Assembly (NCBI GenBank): GCA_002399565.1
Contig: DHDW01000046.1
Location: forward strand, 30,514 to 52,236
Reading direction: 5' to 3'
DNA: 21,723 bases
DNA from: Bacteroidales bacterium UBA4866
GTDB lineage: Bacteria; Bacteroidota; Bacteroidia; Bacteroidales; P3
The notes under the pieces were generated by a model. The model worked only from the letters and a program-made list of their open reading frames with translations, did not search any database and had not been told where the DNA came from. A program made the translations under genes and the position numbers. Below, in pieces: positions 8,557 through 15,960 of this stretch. Within the stretch, counting starts at the first letter, position 1, and each line of letters starts with the position of its first letter.

Positions 8557-9378
8557 ATGGGAAAAGGAAAAGTATTATTTGTAAATCAGGAAATAACTCC
8601 ATATTTGGATGAGACTCCATTGTCTTATTTTGGGAGGAAACTTCCTCAATTTATTCAAGAAAGTGGCAAAGAAATCAGAACATTTATGCCACGATTCGGA
8701 AATGTTAATGAAAGAAAAAATCAACTTCATGAGGTGATTAGACTTTCGGGAATGAATTTAATTATCGATAATTCTGATCATCCATTAATAATCAAAGTTG
8801 CTTCAATCCAGCAAGCAAGAATGCAGGTTTATTTTATAGACAACGAAGATTTCTTCCAACGTAAATACGATGTTGTTGATGACAATAAAAAGGCTTTTGA
8901 AGATAATGATGAAAGAACAATTTTCTTTTCAAGAGGAGTATTGGAAACAATAAAGAAATTGAATTGGAAACCTAATGTTGTTCATTGTAGTGGATGGTTT
9001 TCTTCTTTATTACCTTTCTACATTAAACGTACAGATTATAAAAATAATCCATTGTTTGGAACGTCAAAAATAATATTAACTCTTATTGATGATGAATTCC
9101 CCGAACAGTTGAATGAAAATTTCCACAAAAAACTTAAATCAGATGGAGGAACTTTAAAGGATTGGAATTTATTTAAGGAGCCTAGTTATTTGAATTATAT
9201 GATGGCTGCAATTTCCTATTCCGATGGAGTAGTTATAGCATCTGACAAAGTTAACCCAAAGTTAATTGAGTTTGCAAAACAAAACAAAAAACATATAATT
9301 GAATATGCTCCAAGTGAAGAGCAATATCCATTAATAAATGAACTCTACGATAAGATTATGATTTTAGATGAAGATTAA
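8557..9378 (+). CDS. Glycogen/starch synthase-like protein (GT5 N-terminal domain only)
   Basis: This 273-residue protein resembles the N-terminal Rossmann half of GlgA (GT5). It has the opening strand KVLFVNQEITPYL, the FGRKLPQFIQESGKEIRTFMPRFG region (25-48), and the DNDERTIFFSRGVLETIKKLNWKPNVVH stretch (115-142, quoted in part) that precedes the HDW motif in synthases. Full-length GlgA is about 470-490 residues, and the C-terminal nucleotide-binding half is absent. The Lys-x-Gly-Gly ADP-glucose motif is replaced by ETPLSYFG, and the usual H-x-H-D-W is HCSGW (142-146), so catalysis is doubtful. Relatives annotated as glycogen synthase occur beside DUF4270 genes in Bacteroidota, as here. A regulatory or binding role is a guess. 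Confidence 0.75.
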   Translation: MGKGKVLFVNQEITPYLDETPLSYFGRKLPQFIQESGKEIRTFMPRFGNVNERKNQLHEVIRLSGMNLIIDNSDHPLIIKVASIQQARMQVYFIDNEDFFQRKYDVVDDNKKAFEDNDERTIFFSRGVLETIKKLNWKPNVVHCSGWFSSLLPFYIKRTDYKNNPLFGTSKIILTLIDDEFPEQLNENFHKKLKSDGGTLKDWNLFKEPSYLNYMMAAISYSDGVVIASDKVNPKLIEFAKQNKKHIIEYAPSEEQYPLINELYDKIMILDED

Positions 9379-9440
9379 TCTTATCAGATACAACATATCA
9401 AACATACTCACGTTTATATAAACAAATTTATTCCAATATT

Positions 9441-10784
9441 ATGTTTAGATTAAAATATTTATTATTTCTAATTCCTCTTTTTTTAATTTCATGTACAGAC
9501 GAAGACCCAATGTTAGGAATGGGTTTGGTTGATGATACAGACAAATTAAACACAAACAAATACGATAATTTTGATATTGAAGCTTTCGTTTTTCACGAAG
9601 ACTCATTAAAGACAAGTGATTACCGTTATATGACTTTAGGTCAATATTCAGATAATCAATTTGGCTTAGTTAAAACATCAATTTATTCACAAGTAAGTTT
9701 ATCTTCAACCACAATTGACTTTGATTATTATAAAAATAATTCAGACTCAATAGTTCTTGCTTTGTCTTATGTTGGAGCATTCACCAAAGATACATCAATT
9801 AGAACCATGGAGATGAAGGTTGAAATATTTGAGATAACAGAATCATTTGATGATTCTGCTTCCTATTTCAAAAAATCTTCGTTGCAATATAATTCAACGC
9901 CAATTGCAACACAAACCATAACTATTTCTCCAAAAGATAGTGTATTGATTAATGGAGGTAAATTACCTGCTCACCTTAGAGTAAATTTGGGAAATGATTT
10001 TCTTCAAAAGATTATTAATGCAGGAAGTTTTTCAAGCAATAAAAGTTTCTTGGAATTCTTTAAAGGATTCTATATTAAGCTAACCCCAACAAGTAATACT
10101 GATGTAAATGGAATAATAGCATATTTTGATATGTATTCTTCCAATTCAGGAATGATGCTATACTATAAAGATAACGTAGGAAGAACTCAAAAATACAATT
10201 TTGTTTTTGATCAAACATCACGTCGTTTTACACATATAGATTATGATTTCTCTTCTTCAGAGCTTTCACAATTTGCTTTAAAAAGAAAATCAATAACAGA
10301 TACTTTAGATTGTAATTCTGCAACAGGGAAAATACATTTAGCAACCTTAGGCATAAGTGCTGCAAAATTGAATATTAATGACCTTATGCAATGGTATAAT
10401 GATTCAACTCAAAGTTTAGGAGGCTTTAATCAAGCTATGCTAATAATTCCAGTTAATGAAGATTATATTGCAAGCGTTGGAGGGACACAAAACATTCCTT
10501 CTAAAATCATATGCTTTCGTAAAGATGAAAATGGGAAAATGATTTATATTCACGATGCATTGTCTCCTGCTCAAGAACATTATATGGGGACTTATGACAA
10601 AGCTTCCAAATCTTATAAAATGCGAATAACATCACACCTTCAAAACTACTTGAATGGTAATGTAAAATCTTCAGATATATATTTAATGCCTGATTCCAGA
10701 ACATCAACAGCTAATAGAGTTGTTCTTAATGGACCAAAGCATTCAACTAAACCAGCAAAAATAGAAATCATATATACACGATGA
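9441..10784 (+). CDS. DUF4270 family lipoprotein
   Basis: This 447-residue protein begins with a lipoprotein signal (MFRLKYLLFLIPLFLISC; lipobox Cys18). The early pattern GMGLVDDTDKLNTNKYD... followed by SDNQFGLVKTSIYSQVSLSS is typical of DUF4270, a Bacteroidota envelope family of unknown function. The remainder is beta-rich, with strands around residues 100-140, 190-270 and 330-447. It starts 62 nt after the glycogen-synthase-like gene, and no promoter element was seen in that gap. Its final codons overlap the start of the MORN gene by 4 nt. Expected location is the periplasmic or outer face of the outer membrane. Confidence 0.85.
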   Translation: MFRLKYLLFLIPLFLISCTDEDPMLGMGLVDDTDKLNTNKYDNFDIEAFVFHEDSLKTSDYRYMTLGQYSDNQFGLVKTSIYSQVSLSSTTIDFDYYKNNSDSIVLALSYVGAFTKDTSIRTMEMKVEIFEITESFDDSASYFKKSSLQYNSTPIATQTITISPKDSVLINGGKLPAHLRVNLGNDFLQKIINAGSFSSNKSFLEFFKGFYIKLTPTSNTDVNGIIAYFDMYSSNSGMMLYYKDNVGRTQKYNFVFDQTSRRFTHIDYDFSSSELSQFALKRKSITDTLDCNSATGKIHLATLGISAAKLNINDLMQWYNDSTQSLGGFNQAMLIIPVNEDYIASVGGTQNIPSKIICFRKDENGKMIYIHDALSPAQEHYMGTYDKASKSYKMRITSHLQNYLNGNVKSSDIYLMPDSRTSTANRVVLNGPKHSTKPAKIEIIYTR

Positions 10785-12052
10785 AAAAGTTTTTCTTCAC
10801 TTTTATCTTCTTAAATATTTTCTTTCTTACTTCTTTCTCTCAAAAGGAATACTTAGAGTATTGGAATAATAATAATATTTCAACCAAAGGATATAAATCC
10901 GACAAAGGAGTGAGAGTTGGTAATTGGACTTGGTTCTATGAAGATGGGACAAAAGACCACGAAGGCAGCTACGATGAAAGAGGAAAAAAGATTGATACTT
11001 GGACATATTATTATAGTAATGGCAAGATTAAAAAACAAGAATGCTATTCAGAGAATGGATTCGAAAAAGCATACTATAATAATGGACAATTATATTATTC
11101 TGTAGAAATTAAAGATGGAAAGAAAACAGGAGAATATAAGGAGTATCACAAAGACTCAAAGGTGAAAATGACTGGTATTTATGTGGAGGATGAATTAGAG
11201 GGAGATGTTGTTTGGTGGTATGAGAATGGTTTTAAAGAAATGGAAGGTAGTTTAATAAAAGGTAAGAGAGAAGGGAATTGGAAATACTACTACTATTCAA
11301 ATGGAGTTTTGGGAAGTGAAGGTAATTATATAAATGATAAAGAAACTGGAAAGTGGATTTACTACTATGAAACCAAAGAGAAATGGAGAGAAGGTAATTA
11401 CACCAATGGTTTAAGAGAAGGAGAGTGGATAACTTATTATGAAAATGGAGATATTCTTCATAAAGGAAGTTATTTAAAAGGTTTAGAAAATGGAGTTTGG
11501 GAAAGTTGGTATGAGAATGGTAAACCCAAAGATAAGGGTTCATTTGTAGATGGTAAACTATCGGGTCTTTGGAGTCATTGGTATGAAGATGGAACATTGA
11601 AAACAGAAGTATCATATAAAGATGGATTAAAAGATGGTCAAGAAAAACTCTATGATGAAAGAGGAGTTTTATTCCGCTATTCAGAATATAAAAAAGGTAA
11701 GTTTCATGGAAAGGTTGAAAGATATTCTGATAGAAAGGTTTTGATAGAAATCACAAACTATAAGGATGGATTAAAAGAAGGTATTTCAACTTTCTATTAT
11801 TTGCAAGGAGCCAAACAAAGAGAACAATCCTTTAAGGCAGGAAAACCTGATGGTAAATGGGCAGAATATCACGAAAATGGCAACAAAGCATCTGAAGGAA
11901 CTTATTCAAATGGCAAACAAGTTGGGCAGTGGGTTAGTTATGACAGATACGGGAATAAGTCTTCAATTGTAACATATAAAAACGGAAGACGAGTATCTCA
12001 AGAAATTCTCAAAAAAGACCAAGAACAGAAATCAAAATCTAAAACATTTTAA
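10781..12052 (+). CDS. Secreted MORN-repeat (YwqK-like) protein
   Basis: This 423-residue protein has a signal peptide (1-20, ending TSFS before Gln21). The rest is a run of MORN-type units of about 23-24 residues built on the plan (Y/W)YENGxxxxEGxYxxGxxxGxW. Clear copies are WTWFYEDGTKDHEGSY, WTYYYSNGKIKKQECY, WITYYENGDILHKGSY, WESWYENGKPKDKGSF and WAEYHENGNKASEGTY. They stack as beta hairpins into an elongated solenoid. Databases often label such proteins YwqK-family antitoxins, but no toxin partner is present and the signal peptide places it in the periplasm or outside, so that label is best ignored. The start overlaps the DUF4270 stop (ATGA), indicating translational coupling. The Lys-rich tail (405-423) lacks a T9SS sorting domain. 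Confidence 0.85.
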   Translation: MKKFFFTFIFLNIFFLTSFSQKEYLEYWNNNNISTKGYKSDKGVRVGNWTWFYEDGTKDHEGSYDERGKKIDTWTYYYSNGKIKKQECYSENGFEKAYYNNGQLYYSVEIKDGKKTGEYKEYHKDSKVKMTGIYVEDELEGDVVWWYENGFKEMEGSLIKGKREGNWKYYYYSNGVLGSEGNYINDKETGKWIYYYETKEKWREGNYTNGLREGEWITYYENGDILHKGSYLKGLENGVWESWYENGKPKDKGSFVDGKLSGLWSHWYEDGTLKTEVSYKDGLKDGQEKLYDERGVLFRYSEYKKGKFHGKVERYSDRKVLIEITNYKDGLKEGISTFYYLQGAKQREQSFKAGKPDGKWAEYHENGNKASEGTYSNGKQVGQWVSYDRYGNKSSIVTYKNGRRVSQEILKKDQEQKSKSKTF

Positions 12053-12072
12053 TTGTTTAATAAACAAAACAA

Positions 12073-12672
12073 ATGCTAAGTCTTAATGAATTATTGGAGT
12101 ATAGAATTATTCTTGCATCAAAATCGCCAAGACGGTTAAGTTTATTGAAACAAATGGGATTTAAGATTGAGGTTGTAAGGTTTGATGTTGAAGAAGATCA
12201 TCCCCTCAATATAGAATATTCCTCTATCCCTGAATATTTAGCTGAAAAGAAAGCAAAAGTATTTGATATAAATAAGCTTGAAGATAAAGATATTTTGCTA
12301 ACAGCAGACACTATGGTTTTTTTTAACACTCAAACAGTTGATAAGCCAAAAGACAAAGAAGATGCAATATCTTTACTGAAAAAGTTATCAAATCAAACTC
12401 ACCAGGTAATTACAGGCTGTTCTCTAAAAACAAAATCCCACACAAAATCATTTTCTGTAAAAACGGAAGTTAGTTTTAAACAATTAACCAATGAGGAAAT
12501 AATCTATTATGTAGAAAACTACAAACCCTACGACAAGGCAGGCTCTTATGGCATTCAAGAATGGATAGGTCTGATTGGTGTAGAAAAGATTCAAGGGTGC
12601 TACTATAATGTAATGGGACTTCCGACACAAGAGATTTTCAATCAAATTAACCATATAATAAATACAAAATAA
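12073..12672 (+). CDS. maf: Maf-family nucleoside triphosphate pyrophosphatase
   Basis: This 199-residue protein has the Maf/HAM1-like fold signatures: ILASKSPRRLSLL near the N terminus (SPRR at 18-21), LLTADTMV (Asp79, the conserved catalytic aspartate) and YDKAGSYGIQEW (153-164). Maf proteins hydrolyse dTTP, UTP and modified pyrimidine nucleotides to monophosphates and pyrophosphate, a pool-cleaning role. The YhdE branch also inhibits septum formation when overproduced. The SPRR and DKAGSYGIQ forms fit the dTTP/UTP branch. It starts 20 nt after the MORN gene and ends 2 nt before the response-regulator ATG, so it is likely co-transcribed with the two-component pair. Confidence 0.9.
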   Translation: MLSLNELLEYRIILASKSPRRLSLLKQMGFKIEVVRFDVEEDHPLNIEYSSIPEYLAEKKAKVFDINKLEDKDILLTADTMVFFNTQTVDKPKDKEDAISLLKKLSNQTHQVITGCSLKTKSHTKSFSVKTEVSFKQLTNEEIIYYVENYKPYDKAGSYGIQEWIGLIGVEKIQGCYYNVMGLPTQEIFNQINHIINTK

Positions 12673-12674
12673 GT

Positions 12675-13370
12675 ATGGCAAACGAAAATTACAAAGTATT
12701 GATAGTTGATGATGAGGAAGATATCTTAGAATTTCTTTCTTACTCACTAACTAAAGATGGTTTCGTTACCAAAACAGCTAAATCGGGAATTGAAGCAATT
12801 GCTTTGGCAAAGGAGTTTATCCCTGATGTAATTGTTTTGGATGTTATGATGCCAGGCATTGATGGAATTGAAACATGCACAGAGCTTAGAGCAATTGAAG
12901 AATTGCATAACACCATGATTATTTTTCTTACTGCCAGAAATGAAGACTATTCCCAAATTGCAGGATTTGATGCTGGAGCAGATGATTATGTTTCAAAACC
13001 AATCAAGCCCAAAGTCTTATCTTCTCGACTTAACGCTCTTTTGAGAAGAAAGCCAGGAACAAATTCAAAACAAGAAACAAGTGATAATATTCTTGTTAGG
13101 AATGGTTTAACAATAGATAGAGAAAAATATATTGTATTTGTTCAAGACAGAGAAGTAATTCTTTCAAAAAAAGAATTTGAACTACTTTATTTCTTAGCAT
13201 CCAAACCAAATAAGGTTTTCACAAGAGAAGAAATATATTCTGCTGTTTGGGAAGATGGAATAATTGTTGGAGAAAGAACAATTGATGTTCATATCCGCAA
13301 ACTAAGAGATAAACTAAAGATAGACAATATTAAAACTTATAAAGGAGTTGGTTATAAATACGAAGAATAA
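12675..13370 (+). CDS. OmpR/PhoB-family response regulator
   Basis: This 231-residue protein has an N-terminal receiver domain (about 6-122). Its acidic pocket is Asp12/Asp13 and the phosphoacceptor is Asp56 in IVLDVMMPG; the switch threonine lies in IIFLTARNE and the lysine in DYVSKPIKP. The C-terminal winged-helix DNA-binding domain (about 132-229) contains LSKKEFELLYFLASKPNKVF and the recognition-helix region GERTIDVHIRKLRDKL, ending GVGYKYEE. It should bind DNA as a phosphorylation-controlled activator or repressor. The partner kinase gene begins 5 nt downstream. The exact regulon cannot be inferred; a PhoB-like assignment is only by family. Confidence 0.93.
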   Translation: MANENYKVLIVDDEEDILEFLSYSLTKDGFVTKTAKSGIEAIALAKEFIPDVIVLDVMMPGIDGIETCTELRAIEELHNTMIIFLTARNEDYSQIAGFDAGADDYVSKPIKPKVLSSRLNALLRRKPGTNSKQETSDNILVRNGLTIDREKYIVFVQDREVILSKKEFELLYFLASKPNKVFTREEIYSAVWEDGIIVGERTIDVHIRKLRDKLKIDNIKTYKGVGYKYEE

Positions 13371-13375
13371 AGAAG

Positions 13376-14413
13376 ATGAAAATAAAGTCTTTAACAATAA
13401 GAATTATTATCTTTTCCTCACTCCTGTTTATAGCCCTTTCGACAGGAATACTTGTTTGGTTTAAGGACAATTTCTTTTTACCAACAATTGTAGCCACCTT
13501 TGTTTTTATCTTTTCCAACTATTTCTATGTTAAATACACAATCGATAGAGAATTTTACGATAAGGTAAGAACAATTTACAAGAATATCTACAACTATAAA
13601 GTATCTAAAATAGACCTTAAGCATAGAATAAAATCTTCAAAAATAGGACTTGATGATGTAAAGCAGGAAGTATCTGATTGGATGGATGAGAATGTTAAAC
13701 AAATAAGCAATATGGTCGCCCTTGAAAAGTATAGAAAGGAATATATTGGTAATGTTGCTCACGAACTCAAAACTCCAATATTCAATATTCAAGGCTATGT
13801 TTCCACACTTCTTGATGGAGCAATGGAAGATTCTCATTTAACCAAGAAATACCTAATAAGAGCAGAAGCAGGCATAGATAGATTAATTGCCATAGTTCAA
13901 GACCTTGACACCATAACCCAATTGGAGCTCGATGAGGTGCAGCTTCAGATTACCAATTTCAACATTGCACAACTTATAGATGAACTTATTGATAGTTTTG
14001 AATTGAAAGCCTTTGACAGAAAGGTAGTATTAGTATTCCATAATTTAGAACCAGCAGTTGTTCAGGCAGATAAGAGCAGAATAAGGCAGGTTTTGGCTAA
14101 TTTGATAGAGAATGCAATAAAATACAGTAAGGATGAGAATGGGGAAGTAAGGATAAAGATTTTTGATATGGATGATCAATACCTTATTGAAATATCAGAT
14201 AAAGGCATAGGCATTGAAGAGAAAGATATAGAAAGAGTCTTTGAGAGATTCTACAGAACAGATAAGGCACGCTCCAGAGAATATGGAGGCACAGGATTGG
14301 GCTTAGCAATAGTAAAGCATATAATAGAAGCACATAATCAAACAATCAACGTAAGAAGCACCATAGGACAAGGAACAGTCTTTGGTTTTACCCTCAAAAA
14401 ACACGTTGAATAA
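13376..14413 (+). CDS. Sensor histidine kinase
   Basis: This 345-residue membrane kinase is partner to the response regulator 5 nt upstream. Two N-terminal membrane helices (about 7-28 and 34-52) are separated by only a few residues, so there is essentially no periplasmic sensor domain. A linker (55-115) leads to the dimerisation/phosphoacceptor domain with His129 in NVAHELKTPIFNIQGY. The HATPase domain has the N box NLIENAIKYS, G1 DKGIGIEEKDIERVFERFYR (quoted to the F box) and G2 GGTGLGLAI. It autophosphorylates His129 and passes the phosphate to Asp56 of the regulator. With no external domain, the signal is probably sensed in the membrane or by an accessory protein. Confidence 0.92.
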   Translation: MKIKSLTIRIIIFSSLLFIALSTGILVWFKDNFFLPTIVATFVFIFSNYFYVKYTIDREFYDKVRTIYKNIYNYKVSKIDLKHRIKSSKIGLDDVKQEVSDWMDENVKQISNMVALEKYRKEYIGNVAHELKTPIFNIQGYVSTLLDGAMEDSHLTKKYLIRAEAGIDRLIAIVQDLDTITQLELDEVQLQITNFNIAQLIDELIDSFELKAFDRKVVLVFHNLEPAVVQADKSRIRQVLANLIENAIKYSKDENGEVRIKIFDMDDQYLIEISDKGIGIEEKDIERVFERFYRTDKARSREYGGTGLGLAIVKHIIEAHNQTINVRSTIGQGTVFGFTLKKHVE

Positions 14414-14450
14414 TTCCAAATAGAATTGGTGAAATGCCTTTCACTTTATC

Positions 14451-14485
14451 AAAACAAAGATTAAGTGTCGTAAAATCCTTGTTTT
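14451..14485 (+). terminator. Possible terminator of the two-component operon
   Basis: A 12-bp inverted repeat with one mismatch (14451-14462, AAAACAAAGATT, against 14474-14485, AATCCTTGTTTT) encloses an 11-nt loop. It is followed by a T-containing run, 37 nt after the kinase stop. A weaker hairpin GTGAAA/TTTCAC (14429-14444) precedes it. The stem is AT-rich and the T tract is broken, so efficiency is uncertain. Confidence 0.4.
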
Positions 14486-14565
14486 GTTCCCTTTAAACTT
14501 GTAGCATTATTTAATTATAAAGAGTGATTGGAGATTTCTTTATTAAAAAGAAAGGTTAATTAAAG

Positions 14566-14639
14566 TGGAGCGTAGGGGAGTCGAACCCCTGACCTTTAGA
14601 CTGCCAGTCTAACGCTCTAGCCAACTGAGCTAACGCCCC
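14566..14639 (-). tRNA. tRNA-Ala (anticodon GGC)
   Basis: The 74-nt minus-strand cloverleaf has a seven-pair acceptor stem GGGGCGT/ACGCTCC, a D arm GCTC/GAGC, an anticodon stem TTAGA/TCTAA with loop CTGGCAG, and a T arm AGGGG-TTCGACT-CCCCT. The anticodon GGC reads GCC and GCU. The acceptor stem contains the G3-U70 wobble pair, the universal alanine identity element, and the discriminator is A. The CCA end is not encoded. Confidence 0.96.
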
Positions 14640-14648
14640 AAAACTTTG

Positions 14649-14656
14649 CAAAGATA
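14649..14656 (-). promoter_or_regulatory. Promoter -7 element of tRNA-Ala
   Basis: The minus strand reads TATCTTTG, a full match to TAnnTTTG, ending 9 nt before the mature tRNA 5' end. That spacing would start transcription a few bases upstream of the tRNA. No TTTG is found at the -33 position, which falls in the pth 3' inverted repeat. Confidence 0.5.
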
Positions 14657-14665
14657 TAAATATGT

Positions 14666-14700
14666 AAAGATATATTCGCATTTATGGAGAATATATCTTT
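14666..14700 (-). terminator. Inverted repeat at the pth stop codon, probable terminator
   Basis: A perfect 12-bp inverted repeat (AAAGATATATTC and GAATATATCTTT) with an 11-nt loop overlaps the pth stop codon. It could end the prs-rplY-pth transcript. The following T-run is short (ATCTTTACATATTT), so it may instead stabilise the 3' end. It also separates pth from the tRNA-Ala promoter. Confidence 0.45.
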
Positions 14701-15268
14701 AAGGTTTTTTGTTGTAGGCGTTCATTGTTCTATCCATTCCAATTGTTGAAAAGGATTTAATGATTTCTACTATTGTGTCAAGTTTTTGATTTATTGTTGC
14801 CAATTCGCCTTCATCCCATTTCCCCAAAACATAATCAACTTGTCTTCCCTTTGAGAAATTATCTCCAATTCCAAAACGAAGTCTATTGAATTTATTATGC
14901 CCTAATGTTTCAATTATATGACTTAATCCATTATGTCCTCCATCGCTTCCAGTCATTCTCATTCTAATGGTTCCAAGTGGAAGAGCAATATCGTCAAGTA
15001 TAATTAAAATGTTTTCAAGAGGAATGTCTTCCTTATCCATCCAAAATTTGAGAGCCTTTCCACTAAGATTCATATAGGTGGTAGGCTTTGCTAAAATAAT
15101 TGTTCTGCCTTTAAACTTAGTTTTTGCAATATAGGCATGCCTTTCTAAGGAAAATACACAATCGGTTTGACTTTTTGCAAAGTAATCCAAAGCCATAAAA
15201 CCTATATTATGACGTGTGTTCTCATATTCCTTTCCAATATTGCCTAAACCAATGATTAGGTATTTCAT
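14699..15268 (-). CDS. pth: Peptidyl-tRNA hydrolase
   Basis: This 189-residue enzyme releases peptides from peptidyl-tRNAs dropped by ribosomes, recycling tRNA in the cytoplasm. The family signature is complete: YLIIGLGNIGKEYENTRHNIGF with Asn10 and catalytic His20, TYMNLSG (Asn67), ILDDIALPLG (Asp92/Asp93) and GSDGGHNGLSHI (Asn113). Length is normal for bacterial Pth. It is the last gene of the prs-rplY-pth group, 71 nt after rplY. A hairpin in that gap may lower its expression relative to the upstream genes. Confidence 0.96.
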   Translation of the reverse strand: MKYLIIGLGNIGKEYENTRHNIGFMALDYFAKSQTDCVFSLERHAYIAKTKFKGRTIILAKPTTYMNLSGKALKFWMDKEDIPLENILIILDDIALPLGTIRMRMTGSDGGHNGLSHIIETLGHNKFNRLRFGIGDNFSKGRQVDYVLGKWDEGELATINQKLDTIVEIIKSFSTIGMDRTMNAYNKKP

Positions 15269-15284
15269 TTTATTAAGTTTTTAA

Positions 15285-15315
15285 AGTAAAATGGCGAACA
15301 ATTTCTGCTCGCCAT
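15285..15315 (-). terminator. Hairpin terminator or attenuator between rplY and pth
   Basis: On the minus strand a 10-bp stem (ATGGCGAGCA with TGTTCGCCAT) closes a GAAAT loop and is followed by TTTTACTTT. One pair is a G-U wobble only in the minus transcript (it would be A-C on the plus strand), which marks the leftward direction as the functional one. It lies 25 nt after the rplY stop and 23 nt before the pth ATG. Confidence 0.6.
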
Positions 15316-15339
15316 AACAACTCAATGTTCAAAATATTT

Positions 15340-15903
15340 TTATTTTGCTGCAGCTGCTGATTGACGAGTTGATTTAACCCAAATAACAACTGAAGATTTA
15401 ACATTTAAAACTTCAACTTTAGGAATTTCAATTTCTTCAACTTTCACTCCTTGTCCAATGTTAAGGTTAGAAATGCTAATCTCAACGTGTTGAGGGATGT
15501 CGTTAGGAAGACCTTTAAGTTTCATTTTACGAATCTTAGTTTCAAGTTTTCCTCCTTGTAGAACTCCAGGAGCAACTCCAACTGCTTTAATTGGAACTGA
15601 AATTGTAATTGGTTTGTCATCAAACAAACGTAAAAAGTCTGCGTGAATAACTTCATCACTTACAGGATGATATTGAATTTCTTGAAGAATGGTAAGAGTT
15701 TTCTTTCCATCAATGTTCAATTCAACATAATTTGTATCTGGAGTAAACAATAATGGTTTGAATTCTGTTAAATCAACAGAAAATCTTACTTGTTCTTCTC
15801 CACCATACATTACACAAGGAACTAATCCTTTTCTGCGAAGTGATTTTGCATCTTTTTTCCCTACGTTCTCTCTTAGAGAACCGCTCATAGATACTGTTTT
15901 CAT
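15340..15903 (-). CDS. rplY: 50S ribosomal protein L25/general stress protein Ctc
   Basis: This 187-residue protein belongs to the long (TL5/Ctc) branch of L25, which binds 5S rRNA in the large subunit. The N-terminal L25 domain (about 1-92) includes MSGSLRENVGKKDAKSLRRK, PCVMYGG and the ILQEIQYHPVSDEVIHADF region. The C-terminal beta domain (about 95-180) has VPIKAVGVAPGVLQGG and LPNDIPQHVEISISNLNIGQ. A short Ala-rich tail ends the protein. It lies 57 nt after prs and before pth, an order common in bacteria. Confidence 0.95.
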   Translation of the reverse strand: MKTVSMSGSLRENVGKKDAKSLRRKGLVPCVMYGGEEQVRFSVDLTEFKPLLFTPDTNYVELNIDGKKTLTILQEIQYHPVSDEVIHADFLRLFDDKPITISVPIKAVGVAPGVLQGGKLETKIRKMKLKGLPNDIPQHVEISISNLNIGQGVKVEEIEIPKVEVLNVKSSVVIWVKSTRQSAAAAK

Positions 15904-15960
15904 CTTACTTATTTGTTTTTTATTTATTAATTTACCCTATTTAGTTAGGGCTTTATTTTC

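Noticed and set aside
8557..9378. Frameshifted glgA pseudogene
   Set aside because: The sequence after the stop contains no out-of-frame GT5 C-terminal motifs, leads directly into DUF4270, and the open frame is clean.
11232..11615. Minus-strand 127-residue frame inside the MORN gene
   Set aside because: It is the antisense of the repetitive MORN coding sequence, rich in Leu, His and Ser, with no independent signal.
10781..12052. Toxin-antitoxin antitoxin (YwqK family)
   Set aside because: MORN repeats explain the similarity, a signal peptide is present and no toxin gene is adjacent.
14414..14565. Small gene or RNA between the kinase and tRNA-Ala
   Set aside because: No frame of credible length and only AT-rich hairpins were seen; best read as a terminator region.
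15904..15960. Terminator between prs and rplY (CCCTA/TAGGG)
   Set aside because: The stem is only five base pairs and has no T tract in the leftward transcript.
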